In this document: positions 53,260 to 61,927 of the stretch, one piece after another | How the letters are laid out: the number at the start of each line of letters is the position of its first letter | How positions within the stretch are numbered: position 1 is the first letter of the stretch | Assembly (NCBI RefSeq): GCF_030408775.1 | Contig: NZ_CP047210.1 | Span: 496,001-560,000, forward strand | DNA from: Corynebacterium fournieri | GTDB taxonomy: Bacteria; Actinomycetota; Actinomycetes; Mycobacteriales; Mycobacteriaceae | Reading direction: 5' to 3' | DNA length: 64,000 nt | The notes under the pieces: generated by a model | Seen by the model: only the letters and a program-made list of their open reading frames with translations | What the model was told of the DNA's origin: nothing | The model's database searches: none | Translations under genes and position numbers: made by a program

Positions 53260-56200
53260 CCCGAACCCCATGTCACCGGTGCTGCTGTCGCGCTACCTGG
53301 GGCAGCAGTACCCGCCCACCGAACAGCAAGCGGACGTCATCGGTGCGGACCCGGGCCCGCTGCTGGTCGTCGCAGGTGCCGGCGCCGGAAAAACCGAGAC
53401 CATGGCCGCACGTGTGGTGTGGCTAGTGGCCAACGGGTTCGCCCGCCCCGACGAGGTGCTGGGGCTGACGTTTACCCGCAAGGCGGCACAGGAGATGGGC
53501 AAGCGCATCAGAGACCGGCTGGGTGCGCTCGCGCAGAACACGGAGTTGGTGCGTCGGCTGGACCCGTCCGGCGAGCTCGCGGAACATCTCCAGGTCATCG
53601 CGCCGACAGTATCGACCTATGACTCATACGCCGGGGAACTCATCCGCGAGTACGGACTGCTGGTGCCGGTGGAGCCGGACGCGAGGCTGATCACCGACGC
53701 GGAGCTGCACGCTATCGCCACCGACGTGGTGGTCAACTACTCCGGCGGGCTGCTCACACAGCTGGGATCCAACCCCTCGCTCGCCACTGTCGTGGAGGAC
53801 CTGCTGGCGCTGAACACCTCCATGGGCAACGAGCTCGCCGCGCCGGGTTGGGTGCGCGAGCACGCGCACGATTTCCTCGCCGAGACGGAGTCGTACCCGA
53901 CCGGCCCGCGCGCGCGGGTGGAGTTCACGAAGGTGCTCACCCGCTGGCGCTCCAAGCAGGAAGAACGCGCGAATCTGCTGCCCCTGGTGGAAGAGCTCGG
54001 CGCGGAGCTTCGCCGTCGCGGGGTGGTGACCTTCAACGAACAGATGTCGGTGGCCGCGCAGTTGGCGCGGGACCACCGGGTGGTGGGGGCGTCGCAACGC
54101 TCCCGCTTCCGCGTGGTCATGCTGGACGAATACCAGGACACCTCCCATGCGCAACGAGTGCTGCTGCGCAGCCTGTTCGGCAACGGCGCGGACCCCGCGC
54201 TGACAGTGACGGCAGTGGGGGACCCGATGCAGGCGATCTACGGTTGGCGCGGCGCCACGGCCGCGAACCTGGAAGCGTTCGTGGAGGATTTCCCCACCGC
54301 TGACGGCACGGCGCCGAAAAAGCAGCTGACCACCTCCTGGCGCAACCCGCCGGAGGTGCTGGCGTTGGCGAACGGCGTGTCCGACGCGGTGCTCGGTACA
54401 GGGAAAAGCAGAGCGGTTGCGGCTCTGTCGGCTCGCCCCGGTGCGGATGCCGGTGACGTGACTTTGGGGTTTTTCCCCGACCAGGAGAGCGAGATCGATT
54501 TCGTTGCGGACCGCCTCGCGCAGGAATACCGGGCTGCGCAAGAAGGTGGACTGCCGTTTTCGGCGGCGGCGCTGGTGCGGAAAAACCGGCACTCGCCGCC
54601 GCTTGCTGCGGCGCTTGAGGCGCGCGGGGTGCCCTACGAGATCGTGGGGCTTGCCGGGCTTTTAGACGTGCCGGAGGTCGCCGACACCGTGGCCATTGCC
54701 ACCATGCTGGTGCGCCCGGAGGACACGGCAGCGGCGTTGCGCATCCTCGGCGGACCTGCAGTCGGGCTGGGGCTGGCCGACCTAAATGCGCTGGCGTCGC
54801 GAGCGAAAAACCTGCGGGGGGCCAACAGTGCACACGAGGCTGCTGAGGAGGAGGCGGATGCGGCTGCCGGAGCGGAGGAGCACCTGCATGAGCAGCTCGC
54901 AGATTTAGTGGCGCGTGCCGCGGAAATCTCCGCCCGCACGGACAAGCCGGAAGGCCTCACGGACGCGTTGGCGGATTTGGGCGAGCCGGAGCGCTACAGC
55001 GAGGAGGGACTGGTGCGGATGCGCGATACCGCGGCGAAACTGCGGTGGCTGCGCACGCATAGCCTGGGCAAGCGCTTGAGCGATTTGTTTGCAGACATCA
55101 TCCACGTCTTTGGCATTCGCACGGAGGTGCTCGCCCGAGGATCCGCAACGGGCGCGGTGCACCTGGACCGACTGCTCGAGGAGGTCGCGGCTTACCCCGG
55201 GGCGAGTCTGGACGGGCTGCTGAATTTCTTCGACCTCGCCCGCGCCTTCGAGGACGGGCTGACACCGGGGGCGGTGGCGGTCAAGGAAGACCGCGTGCAG
55301 ATCCTCACCGCGCACAAGGCCAAGGGCCTGGAGTGGGACACGGTTGCGGTGCTACACGCGGACGCGGAGACGTACAAGGCCAAGACGGAGACTTTCCTCA
55401 CGTTCACCCGCTACCTGCCCACCGACACGTTCGGCGACCCGGACATTTACCCAGTGTTCGCGGAGGTGGAAAACCGCACCGACTTTGAGAAGGCAGGCAA
55501 GGCCTGGCTCAAGGAGGTCGCCGGCGATTTGGCGGAGGAGACCTCCCGGCTGTTCTACGTGGCGGTGACCCGAGCGGCGAAACGGCTCATCGTCACTGGT
55601 TCGCGCCGCCGCGACGGGGCGGCGAAAGAAGCCGAGCCGTACTCCCACTTCGCCGCGATGCGCGAGCGCGTCCCGGAATCGAGCGTGGTGGTGTGGGACG
55701 ACGGGCTCGACACCGGCACAGCCCAGCCCGGCAACGAAGCAGGCGCCCCCGGCCAGGCTGCGGCACCGGAGACTGGCCGCTGGCCCCACTATGCACCAGC
55801 GCAGCAGGACCTCGCCGCCGCGGAGGCAGTGCGTGCCGCGATAGACGAGTTGCCGGACTACACCGACGGCGAGCTGTTCGCGCTGTGGGAACGCGATGCC
55901 ACAGCCTTGATCGAGGAGCACGAGGCGGCGCAGGCCGCGGATGTGGCGGTGGTGATGCCGGGCGAGCTCACGGCCTCCGACGTCGTCGCCCTGAAGGCAG
56001 ACCCGCAGCAGTTCGCGCGGCGTGCGCGCCGTCCTGTGCCGTTTAAGCCCAACACCTACGCCAAGCGCGGCACCGCGTTCCACGAGTGGCTGGAACAGTT
56101 CTACGGCGCGCGCCCTCTGCTGACTGAAGACGAGCTGCCGGGCAGCGACGAGGCGGAGGTGGACCGCACCACGCTGGAGCGGCTGCAGCGCAATTTCGAG

Positions 56201-56602
56201 GCAAGCGAATGGGCCAACCGCACCCCGGCGTATGTGGAGCACCCCTTCGAGCTCGCGCTGGGCAATTCGGTGGTGCGCGGGCGCATGGACGCGGTGTTTT
56301 CGGATGAAAACGGCTGGGTTGTGGTGGACTGGAAGACGGGTGAAAAGCCCGGCCGGGACGCGATGGAATCGGCGCAACTGCAGCTGGCGGTCTACCGTGA
56401 GGCGTGGCGCCGTATCGCAAGTGACGGCAAGCCGGTGCGGGCTGTATTTTTCTACGTACGTACCGGCGAGACGTTCGCGCCGCATGCTTTGCCGGATCTC
56501 GCGCAGCTGGAGACAATGCTTGGCGGCGCGGCGGCAGGCTCGGCCGCTGATGCGGGCCTGCAAGGCGATGGAACTGAGATGGAAAGCGAGGAGCGGCAGT
56601 AG
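53252..56602 (+). CDS. adnB: AdnB-type helicase-nuclease subunit
   Basis: 1116 residues. The working motor of AdnAB: Walker A GAGAGKT (42-48), LTFTRKAAQEM, LDEYQDTSH, VGDPMQAIYGWRGA, SWRNPPEV, ILTAHKAKGLEW and LFYVAVTRAAKRL are all intact. Its C-terminal RecB nuclease has VRGRMDAVFS and VVDWKTGEK. There are no iron-sulfur cysteines here; those are in AdnA. Overlaps adnA by 8 bases and shares one base with the K+ channel gene. Confidence 0.95.
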   Translation: MPNPNPMSPVLLSRYLGQQYPPTEQQADVIGADPGPLLVVAGAGAGKTETMAARVVWLVANGFARPDEVLGLTFTRKAAQEMGKRIRDRLGALAQNTELVRRLDPSGELAEHLQVIAPTVSTYDSYAGELIREYGLLVPVEPDARLITDAELHAIATDVVVNYSGGLLTQLGSNPSLATVVEDLLALNTSMGNELAAPGWVREHAHDFLAETESYPTGPRARVEFTKVLTRWRSKQEERANLLPLVEELGAELRRRGVVTFNEQMSVAAQLARDHRVVGASQRSRFRVVMLDEYQDTSHAQRVLLRSLFGNGADPALTVTAVGDPMQAIYGWRGATAANLEAFVEDFPTADGTAPKKQLTTSWRNPPEVLALANGVSDAVLGTGKSRAVAALSARPGADAGDVTLGFFPDQESEIDFVADRLAQEYRAAQEGGLPFSAAALVRKNRHSPPLAAALEARGVPYEIVGLAGLLDVPEVADTVAIATMLVRPEDTAAALRILGGPAVGLGLADLNALASRAKNLRGANSAHEAAEEEADAAAGAEEHLHEQLADLVARAAEISARTDKPEGLTDALADLGEPERYSEEGLVRMRDTAAKLRWLRTHSLGKRLSDLFADIIHVFGIRTEVLARGSATGAVHLDRLLEEVAAYPGASLDGLLNFFDLARAFEDGLTPGAVAVKEDRVQILTAHKAKGLEWDTVAVLHADAETYKAKTETFLTFTRYLPTDTFGDPDIYPVFAEVENRTDFEKAGKAWLKEVAGDLAEETSRLFYVAVTRAAKRLIVTGSRRRDGAAKEAEPYSHFAAMRERVPESSVVVWDDGLDTGTAQPGNEAGAPGQAAAPETGRWPHYAPAQQDLAAAEAVRAAIDELPDYTDGELFALWERDATALIEEHEAAQAADVAVVMPGELTASDVVALKADPQQFARRARRPVPFKPNTYAKRGTAFHEWLEQFYGARPLLTEDELPGSDEAEVDRTTLERLQRNFEASEWANRTPAYVEHPFELALGNSVVRGRMDAVFSDENGWVVVDWKTGEKPGRDAMESAQLQLAVYREAWRRIASDGKPVRAVFFYVRTGETFAPHALPDLAQLETMLGGAAAGSAADAGLQGDGTEMESEERQ

Positions 56603-57678
56603 TGAAGCTTCGGAGCCTGTTGTCGCTACGCGCAGACGCGACAAACCTCACCGAGATCCCGGTGCACAGCCTGCTGGACGTGGTCAATATTCCGACGGCG
56701 GCTCGCGCTACGCCGTGGGCGCTGATCGCCCGGCGTTTCGCTTACGCGCTGCTGCTGATCGTCGCTGTCGCGTTTGTGGCGTACTTGGATCGCAACGGCT
56801 ACTCGGAGCCGCTAACGTTCATCGACGCGTTGTACTACTCCGCGGTGACGCTGTCTACTACCGGCTACGGCGACATCACGCCGATGACGCAGTCGGCGCG
56901 CCTGGTCAACATCTTCCTGGTCACACCGGCGCGTGTGGCCTTCCTCATGGTCCTCGTCGGCACCACCTTGTCGGTGCTCACGGAGGATTCCCGCAAGACG
57001 CTCCGGATCCAACAGTGGAGGAATAGCGTGCGTAACCACACGATTGTCATCGGATACGGCACCAAGGGCCGGTCCGCCATCGATGCGCTTATCGCAGGCG
57101 GCGCAGCGCCGTCGTCGATCGTGGTCATCGACCCGGACCCCGCCGCGCTGACGGTGGCGGAAAAGCGCGGTTTGATCACGGTGCACGGCAACGGCACGAA
57201 GTCGGACGTGTTGCGGGTGGCGGCTGTCAGCCGGGCGCGTTCCGTAATTGTGGCGCCGTCTTCGGACGACACGGCGGTGCTGATCACGTTGTCGGTGCGC
57301 GAGATGGCGCCGAGCGCGATGATCGTGGTCAGTGTGCGGGAAAGCGAGAACCAGCACCTGCTCATGCAGTCTGGTGCGGATTCGGTGATCGTTTCGTCTG
57401 AGACCGCGGGCCGCCTCCTCGGCATCGCTACCGTCACTCCGCCGGTGGTGGAGATGATGGAGGATCTGCTCAGCCCGGACGAGGGGTTCGCGGTGGCGGA
57501 GCGCCAGATCGCGGACGACGAGGTCGGTGCAAACCCCCGCCACTTGGCGGACATTGTGCTGGGTGTGGTGCGCTCGGGCGAGCTCTACCGCATCGATTCC
57601 CCTGAGGCGGAGACGGTGGAGCCGGGCGATCGCCTGTTGTACGTGCGCATGAACGGCGCGATTACCGGCCAGGACTAG
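56602..57678 (+). CDS. Two-helix potassium channel with RCK domain
   Basis: 358 residues, MthK/CglK type. Helices about 42-62 and 108-127 flank the pore helix and selectivity filter TTGYGD (86-91). The RCK domain follows from about residue 146 (TIVIGYGTKGRSAI), with an NAD/Ca-binding Rossmann fold and TrkA_C at the end. GTG 56602 shares a base with the adnB stop. An internal GGAGG-6-GTG at 57017-57030, in frame at V143, could make a free RCK protein. Likely K+ uptake and pH homeostasis. Confidence 0.92.
   Translation: MKLRSLLSLRADATNLTEIPVHSLLDVVNIPTAARATPWALIARRFAYALLLIVAVAFVAYLDRNGYSEPLTFIDALYYSAVTLSTTGYGDITPMTQSARLVNIFLVTPARVAFLMVLVGTTLSVLTEDSRKTLRIQQWRNSVRNHTIVIGYGTKGRSAIDALIAGGAAPSSIVVIDPDPAALTVAEKRGLITVHGNGTKSDVLRVAAVSRARSVIVAPSSDDTAVLITLSVREMAPSAMIVVSVRESENQHLLMQSGADSVIVSSETAGRLLGIATVTPPVVEMMEDLLSPDEGFAVAERQIADDEVGANPRHLADIVLGVVRSGELYRIDSPEAETVEPGDRLLYVRMNGAITGQD
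57017..57030 (+). promoter_or_regulatory. Internal ribosome site and start codon in K+ channel gene
   Basis: GGAGG (57017-57021), 6 bases, then GTG (57028-57030), in frame with the channel. Product would be 216 residues beginning VRNHTIVIGYG, i.e. the RCK domain alone. Confidence 0.6.
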
Positions 57679-57682
57679 CGCG

Positions 57683-58456
57683 ATGTTGCTGCTCATCGAT
57701 GCCGCCGGGCGCTTCCCGCTCGGCGCGAACGGGGAGCCTTTGCTTATCGACGTCCCTCCGGCCGCCGCCGCCACGTCCAGCCACGTCCGTATCGCTGCGG
57801 AGGTCACCGCGGCCCGTGTGCACGGTATCGACGCCGCTGATCTCGCCGGGCCGGCGGGCGCAACCGGCGATGCCCGTTCCCACGCGAACCACCCGCTGGC
57901 CGCGCGCGCTATCGGCCTTGTCCGCGCCCGCGAGCGCTACCGTTTCGATCCCACGGACGGCTCTGAGCTGCAGTGGGGCGACGGCGGCATTGTCGCTCGC
58001 GGCGCCAGTGGCACGCCGATTTTCCCGCGGCTGGACCCGTGCGTGATCGGCGTGGTGGAAGACCCCGCCGGCGAGCGCATTTTGCTGGTAGAAAACTCCC
58101 GCCGGCCCGGCTACTTCACGCTCGTGGCGGGGTACGTGGATGTGGGAGAGACGCTGGAGGCGGCGTTTACGCGGGAGGTGCGGGAGGAAACCGGCCGCCG
58201 CGCAACCGACGTGCGCTACGTGTCTTCCCAACCGTGGCCGGCCTCTGGTGCGCTGATGCTGGGGATGACGGCGCGCAGCGCGGACGTGGATGCCCACGGC
58301 CCCACCGATGGGGAACTGTCGCGTGTGGTCTGGGCTACCCGCGAGGAATTGCCCACGTTGCGCTTGGCCGCTGAAGGCACCATCGCCCGCACGCTGATCG
58401 AGCGCTGGGCACGAACCGAACCACACTTTTTGGAAGGAGCCCACCCGTGGCCATAG
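57683..58456 (+). CDS. nudC: NudC-type NAD(+) diphosphatase
   Basis: 257 residues. Hydrolyses NADH/NAD and can remove NAD caps from RNA. Nudix box parts are GYVDVGETLEAAFTREV followed by REETG, and the NudC-specific SQPWPASGALMLGM lies shortly after. The zinc ribbon is not seen: the stretch DGSELQWGDGGIVARGASG has no paired cysteines, so the metal site is lost. Start 57683 lies 4 bases after the channel stop. Overlaps uvrD2 by 10 bases. Confidence 0.9.
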   Translation: MLLLIDAAGRFPLGANGEPLLIDVPPAAAATSSHVRIAAEVTAARVHGIDAADLAGPAGATGDARSHANHPLAARAIGLVRARERYRFDPTDGSELQWGDGGIVARGASGTPIFPRLDPCVIGVVEDPAGERILLVENSRRPGYFTLVAGYVDVGETLEAAFTREVREETGRRATDVRYVSSQPWPASGALMLGMTARSADVDAHGPTDGELSRVVWATREELPTLRLAAEGTIARTLIERWARTEPHFLEGAHPWP

Positions 58457-60495
58457 ACCTCAGCGTGCTCGACGACGACCAACGTGTCGCTGCGGAAGCG
58501 CCGCGCGGGCCGGTGTGCATCCTCGCCGGTGCGGGCACGGGCAAAACGCGCACGATCACCTACCGCATTGCCAACCTCATCGACCGCGGGCAGGTCGCAC
58601 CAACGCGCGTGCTGGCGGTGACGTTTACCAAGCGTGCGGCTGGTGAAATGCGTGACCGTCTCACCGCCATGGGCATCGGTGGGGTGCAGGCGCGCACGTT
58701 CCACTCGGCGGCGATGCGCCAGTTGCGGTACTTCTGGCCCCAAATCGCGGGTGATTTGCCGTGGCGGGTGCTGGACAACAAGTTTCCCCTCGTCGCCCGC
58801 GCCACCCGCGCCGCCGGCTTGGACACCGGCAAGGAGATGGTGCGCGACTTGCTCAGCGAGATTGAGTGGGCCAAGTCCAGCGTGATCGGCCCGGAGGATT
58901 ACGTCCAACGCATCGGCGATTCTGCGCGCACCCCGCCGGCGGACGCGCAGAAGGTCGCCCAGGTCTACCGCCTCTACGAGGAGGCGAAGACGAGCCCGGA
59001 GGGCATGTTGCTGGATTACGACGATTTGCTCATCCACGTCGCCGGGGCGCTGGAGCACGCGCCGGCGGTGGCGGAGGAGTTCCGCGCCCAGTACCAGTCC
59101 TTTGTGGTGGACGAGTACCAGGACGTCACGCCGTTGCAGCAGCGGGTGCTGGAAGGCTGGCTGGGCACGCGGGACGACCTGACGGTGGTGGGCGATGCCA
59201 ACCAGACCATTTACTCGTTTACGGGTGCGACTCCGGATTACTTGTTGAATTTTTCGCGGACGTACGGTCACGCGACCGTCGTGAAGCTGCAGCGCGACTA
59301 CCGCTCGACGGTGGAGATCACGGATTTGGCCAACACGGTCATCGGCAAGGCGTCGGGCCGTATCGCGGGCACGCGCCTGCAACTCGAGGGCATGCGCGGC
59401 CACGGCCCGCAGCCGCAGTTCAACGGCTACGACGATGAGCCGTCCGAGGCGCGCGCTGTGGCCCGGCGGGTGCGCAAGCTGCTTGACGACGGCGTTCCGG
59501 CCCGCGAAATCGCAATCTTGTACCGCATCAACGCCCAGTCCGCCGCCTTCGAAGCGGCGCTGGCGGACGAAGGGATTGTCTACCAGGTCCGCGGCGGCGA
59601 GGGCTTTTTCCAGCGCGCGGAGATCCGCGAGGCGTTCGCGCAGCTGGTGCGCGCGACGAAACGGGCGGACCTGCCGGATGATCCGGTGCGCGTCGCGCGT
59701 GCCGCGCTGGCCCCGCTCGGGCTGACACCGACGGAGCCGGAGGGTGCGCAGGCGCGGGAGCGCTGGCAGTCCCTCAGCGCCCTGGTGGACTTGATCGAGG
59801 AGATCATGCGCACCCGCGAGGCATCGAACATGGAAGAGGTCATGGTCTCGCTGCGCCGGAGGGCGGACGCGAAGCAGCCGCCGGCGGTGGACGGGGTGAC
59901 CTTGGCCAGCCTGCACGCCGCGAAGGGCTTGGAGTGGGACGCGGTGTTTTTGGTCGGGCTGGTGGAAAAGACTCTGCCGATTTCGCACGCGATCAAGGCG
60001 GGCGACGAGCAGATTGAAGAGGAGCGCCGCCTGTTCTACGTCGGCGTGACCCGTGCCCGCGAGCACCTGCATTTGTCGTGGTCGCTGGCGCGGCAGGAGG
60101 GCGGGCACAAAAACCGCTCCCGGTCACGTTTTTTGGACGGGCTGGTGCCTGAGCTCGAGGTGGAGAAGTCGCCGGAGCGGCTCAAGCGCACGAAGCGCTG
60201 CAGCGTGTGCCGCAACCTGCTGGCCACGCCGGCGGAAAAGGCGTTGGGCAGGCACGAAGAGTGCGAGCCGAACTTCGACGAGGCGGTCTACGCGGCGCTG
60301 AAGCGTTGGCGGCTCGACGTCTCGCGCGCGGCCGGGCAGCCGGCGTACGTGGTGTTTACGGATGCGACCTTGATGTCGATCGCGGAGGCGATGCCGATAG
60401 ACGAGCGGGAACTGCTCGGGGTCTCCGGCATCGGCCCGGTGAAGGTGGACAACTACGGCGCGGGGGTGCTGGGCGTGCTGGAGCAGTTCCGCTAG
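58447..60495 (+). CDS. uvrD2: DNA helicase UvrD2
   Basis: 682 residues. SF1A helicase with Walker A GAGTGKT, LAVTFTKRAA, VDEYQDVTPLQ, GDANQTIYSFTGA, QRDYRST, LASLHAAKGLEWDAV and LFYVGVTRARE. The UvrD2 hallmark follows: a zinc-binding C585, C588, H603, C606 (CSVC...HEEC) and a C-terminal HRDC domain. His603 replaces the third Cys of the mycobacterial tetracysteine. GTG 58447 overlaps nudC and follows AAGGAG at 7 bases. No mycoredoxin gene sits between nudC and uvrD2. Confidence 0.94.
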   Translation: MAIDLSVLDDDQRVAAEAPRGPVCILAGAGTGKTRTITYRIANLIDRGQVAPTRVLAVTFTKRAAGEMRDRLTAMGIGGVQARTFHSAAMRQLRYFWPQIAGDLPWRVLDNKFPLVARATRAAGLDTGKEMVRDLLSEIEWAKSSVIGPEDYVQRIGDSARTPPADAQKVAQVYRLYEEAKTSPEGMLLDYDDLLIHVAGALEHAPAVAEEFRAQYQSFVVDEYQDVTPLQQRVLEGWLGTRDDLTVVGDANQTIYSFTGATPDYLLNFSRTYGHATVVKLQRDYRSTVEITDLANTVIGKASGRIAGTRLQLEGMRGHGPQPQFNGYDDEPSEARAVARRVRKLLDDGVPAREIAILYRINAQSAAFEAALADEGIVYQVRGGEGFFQRAEIREAFAQLVRATKRADLPDDPVRVARAALAPLGLTPTEPEGAQARERWQSLSALVDLIEEIMRTREASNMEEVMVSLRRRADAKQPPAVDGVTLASLHAAKGLEWDAVFLVGLVEKTLPISHAIKAGDEQIEEERRLFYVGVTRAREHLHLSWSLARQEGGHKNRSRSRFLDGLVPELEVEKSPERLKRTKRCSVCRNLLATPAEKALGRHEECEPNFDEAVYAALKRWRLDVSRAAGQPAYVVFTDATLMSIAEAMPIDERELLGVSGIGPVKVDNYGAGVLGVLEQFR

Positions 60496-60503
60496 GCGGG
60501 CAC

Positions 60504-61352
60504 CTAGAAGCACAGGGAGCAGTCCGGGTGCGGCGGCAGCTGCGCCGCGGTCACCGGCACCGGCGCGAACGGGTCCACCACCGTCAGGTGGCCTGCGCGC
60601 GGCGCGGGCGCGGACACCCCGGGCGGGTCCGGAACTCCGGCGAGGCGCCGCAGCACCACTGAAGCGACGGCTGCCCCCGCGGCCGCAGCTGTCGGTTCGC
60701 CCTTGACGCTTAACGGCGCGTGCTGCTCCACCACGGGCCAGTTCGGGTCCCGGTCCAACAGGTAGAGGCGCACGCACAGCGGGCACGGGCCGGGGCGGGC
60801 GCATACGGGGCCGACTATGACCCGTGCGTCCGTTTGCGTCACCGGCACAACGGGCCCCCGGCGTTGGCGGGTGTGCGCGGCCAGTTCGTTGAACAGGGCA
60901 GTGGCGTTGACTGCGGCCACGGGCATCCACCGGTCGCCGCGGAGCAGAAACTTTGCCAGCGCCTCGTTGCGGGCGGGGCTGCGCACCTGCACGCCGGCGT
61001 CGCGCAGCTGCGCGCTCAGCGCCGCCGCGAGCGGTCCGTGTCCCACCAGCAGTACACCAGGTGCCGCCGCGGGGACGAGGACGCGGTAGCTGACTAGGTC
61101 GTCTGCGAGGCTTCGCGCGGCGTCCGCCCCGATGGCTGCGCTGAGCTGGTCCACCACCCACCCCAGCTGCCGTCCTCGGACAAGTCCGGCGAGCAGCGCG
61201 GAGACTTCTTCGGCGTTGTCCGTGGTCACCATGCCCGTGCGCGTAGCGTCCGCCCCGAATTGGATGACGTTGTTGGCGCGCAGAAACGGGTGTGCGCCGA
61301 AGGCGAGTTTTACCCGCGTGTGGTCGTTGATCATCGTTGCATCCACCCCCAC
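60504..61352 (-). CDS. ThiF/cyclodehydratase-like protein (Rv3196-type)
   Basis: 282 residues. Rossmann-like centre (VLLVGHGPLAAALSAQLRDAGVQVRSP) and two CxxC motifs (PCPLC near residue 195 and CSLC in the last five residues), resembling the E1-like partner proteins of azole-peptide synthesis and the actinobacterial Rv3196 group. No ATP-binding core of real E1 enzymes is evident. No precursor peptide is visible nearby. Start GTG 61352 is 6 bases after TAGGAT; ATG 61334 is an alternative. Confidence 0.65.
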   Translation of the reverse strand: MGVDATMINDHTRVKLAFGAHPFLRANNVIQFGADATRTGMVTTDNAEEVSALLAGLVRGRQLGWVVDQLSAAIGADAARSLADDLVSYRVLVPAAAPGVLLVGHGPLAAALSAQLRDAGVQVRSPARNEALAKFLLRGDRWMPVAAVNATALFNELAAHTRQRRGPVVPVTQTDARVIVGPVCARPGPCPLCVRLYLLDRDPNWPVVEQHAPLSVKGEPTAAAAGAAVASVVLRRLAGVPDPPGVSAPAPRAGHLTVVDPFAPVPVTAAQLPPHPDCSLCF

Positions 61353-61358
61353 GGCGGG

Positions 61359-61368
61359 ATCCTACAAT
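61359..61368. promoter_or_regulatory. Overlapping divergent -10 boxes
   Basis: TAGGAT on the minus strand (61359-61364) and TACAAT on the plus strand (61363-61368) share 2 bp and lie 6 and 8 bases from the two start codons. Confidence 0.5.
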
Positions 61369-61376
61369 GCATTGCC

Positions 61377-61892
61377 ATGGCTGGCAGGAAAACTGACGGC
61401 GCCGCGACGCCGTACCGCGTGATCCGCTCTGCGCGCAGAACGCGTTCTGTGCAGGCGAAATTGGTTGGCGGGGTGGCGGAGATCCGCATTCCCGCCCACT
61501 TCACAAAAGCGCAGGAGCGGGAGGCGGTGGAGCAGATGCTTTCAAAGCTGGAGCAAAAGACCAAGGCGCGCCCGCGTGACGACGCCTCCTTGCGGGCCCG
61601 CGCCGATTCCCTCAACACCGCCGTTTTGGAAGGCCAGGCGCGCATCGGCTCTATCCGGTGGGTGTCGAACCAGCGTTCGCGCTGGGGTTCGTGCACCGTG
61701 GCCACGGGCGATATCCGCATCAGCGACCGGCTCAAGCAGGTGCCGGATTACGTGCTAGACGCGGTGATCGTGCACGAGCTGACGCACACGTTCATCCCCA
61801 ATCACAGCAAGGAGTTCTACGCGTGGGCGGATCGGGCGCCCAACGCGGAGCGGGCACGCGGCTACCTGGAGGCCTACCAGCGCTTCGGGTAG
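61377..61892 (+). CDS. YgjP-like metallopeptidase domain protein
   Basis: 171 residues. DUF45/YgjP-type zincin: SIRWVSNQRSRWGSC then VIVHELTHTFIPNHSKEFYAW, giving HExxH (about residue 132) with a third ligand region downstream. No signal peptide, so it works in the cytoplasm. Function unknown; related SprT-type proteases cut DNA-protein crosslinks. ATG 61377 lies 8 bases after TACAAT. Its stop lies in a dyad that may terminate both convergent genes. Confidence 0.82.
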   Translation: MAGRKTDGAATPYRVIRSARRTRSVQAKLVGGVAEIRIPAHFTKAQEREAVEQMLSKLEQKTKARPRDDASLRARADSLNTAVLEGQARIGSIRWVSNQRSRWGSCTVATGDIRISDRLKQVPDYVLDAVIVHELTHTFIPNHSKEFYAWADRAPNAERARGYLEAYQRFG

Positions 61893-61915
61893 GCGCCTCT
61901 CAAGTTCGGCGCCTA
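61890..61915. terminator. Dyad between convergent genes
   Basis: TAGGCGCC (61890-61897) and GGCGCCTA (61908-61915), 8-bp stem and 10-base loop, overlapping the stop of the YgjP-like gene. No T-run. Confidence 0.35.
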
Positions 61916-61927
61916 GAAGCGTGGCCC

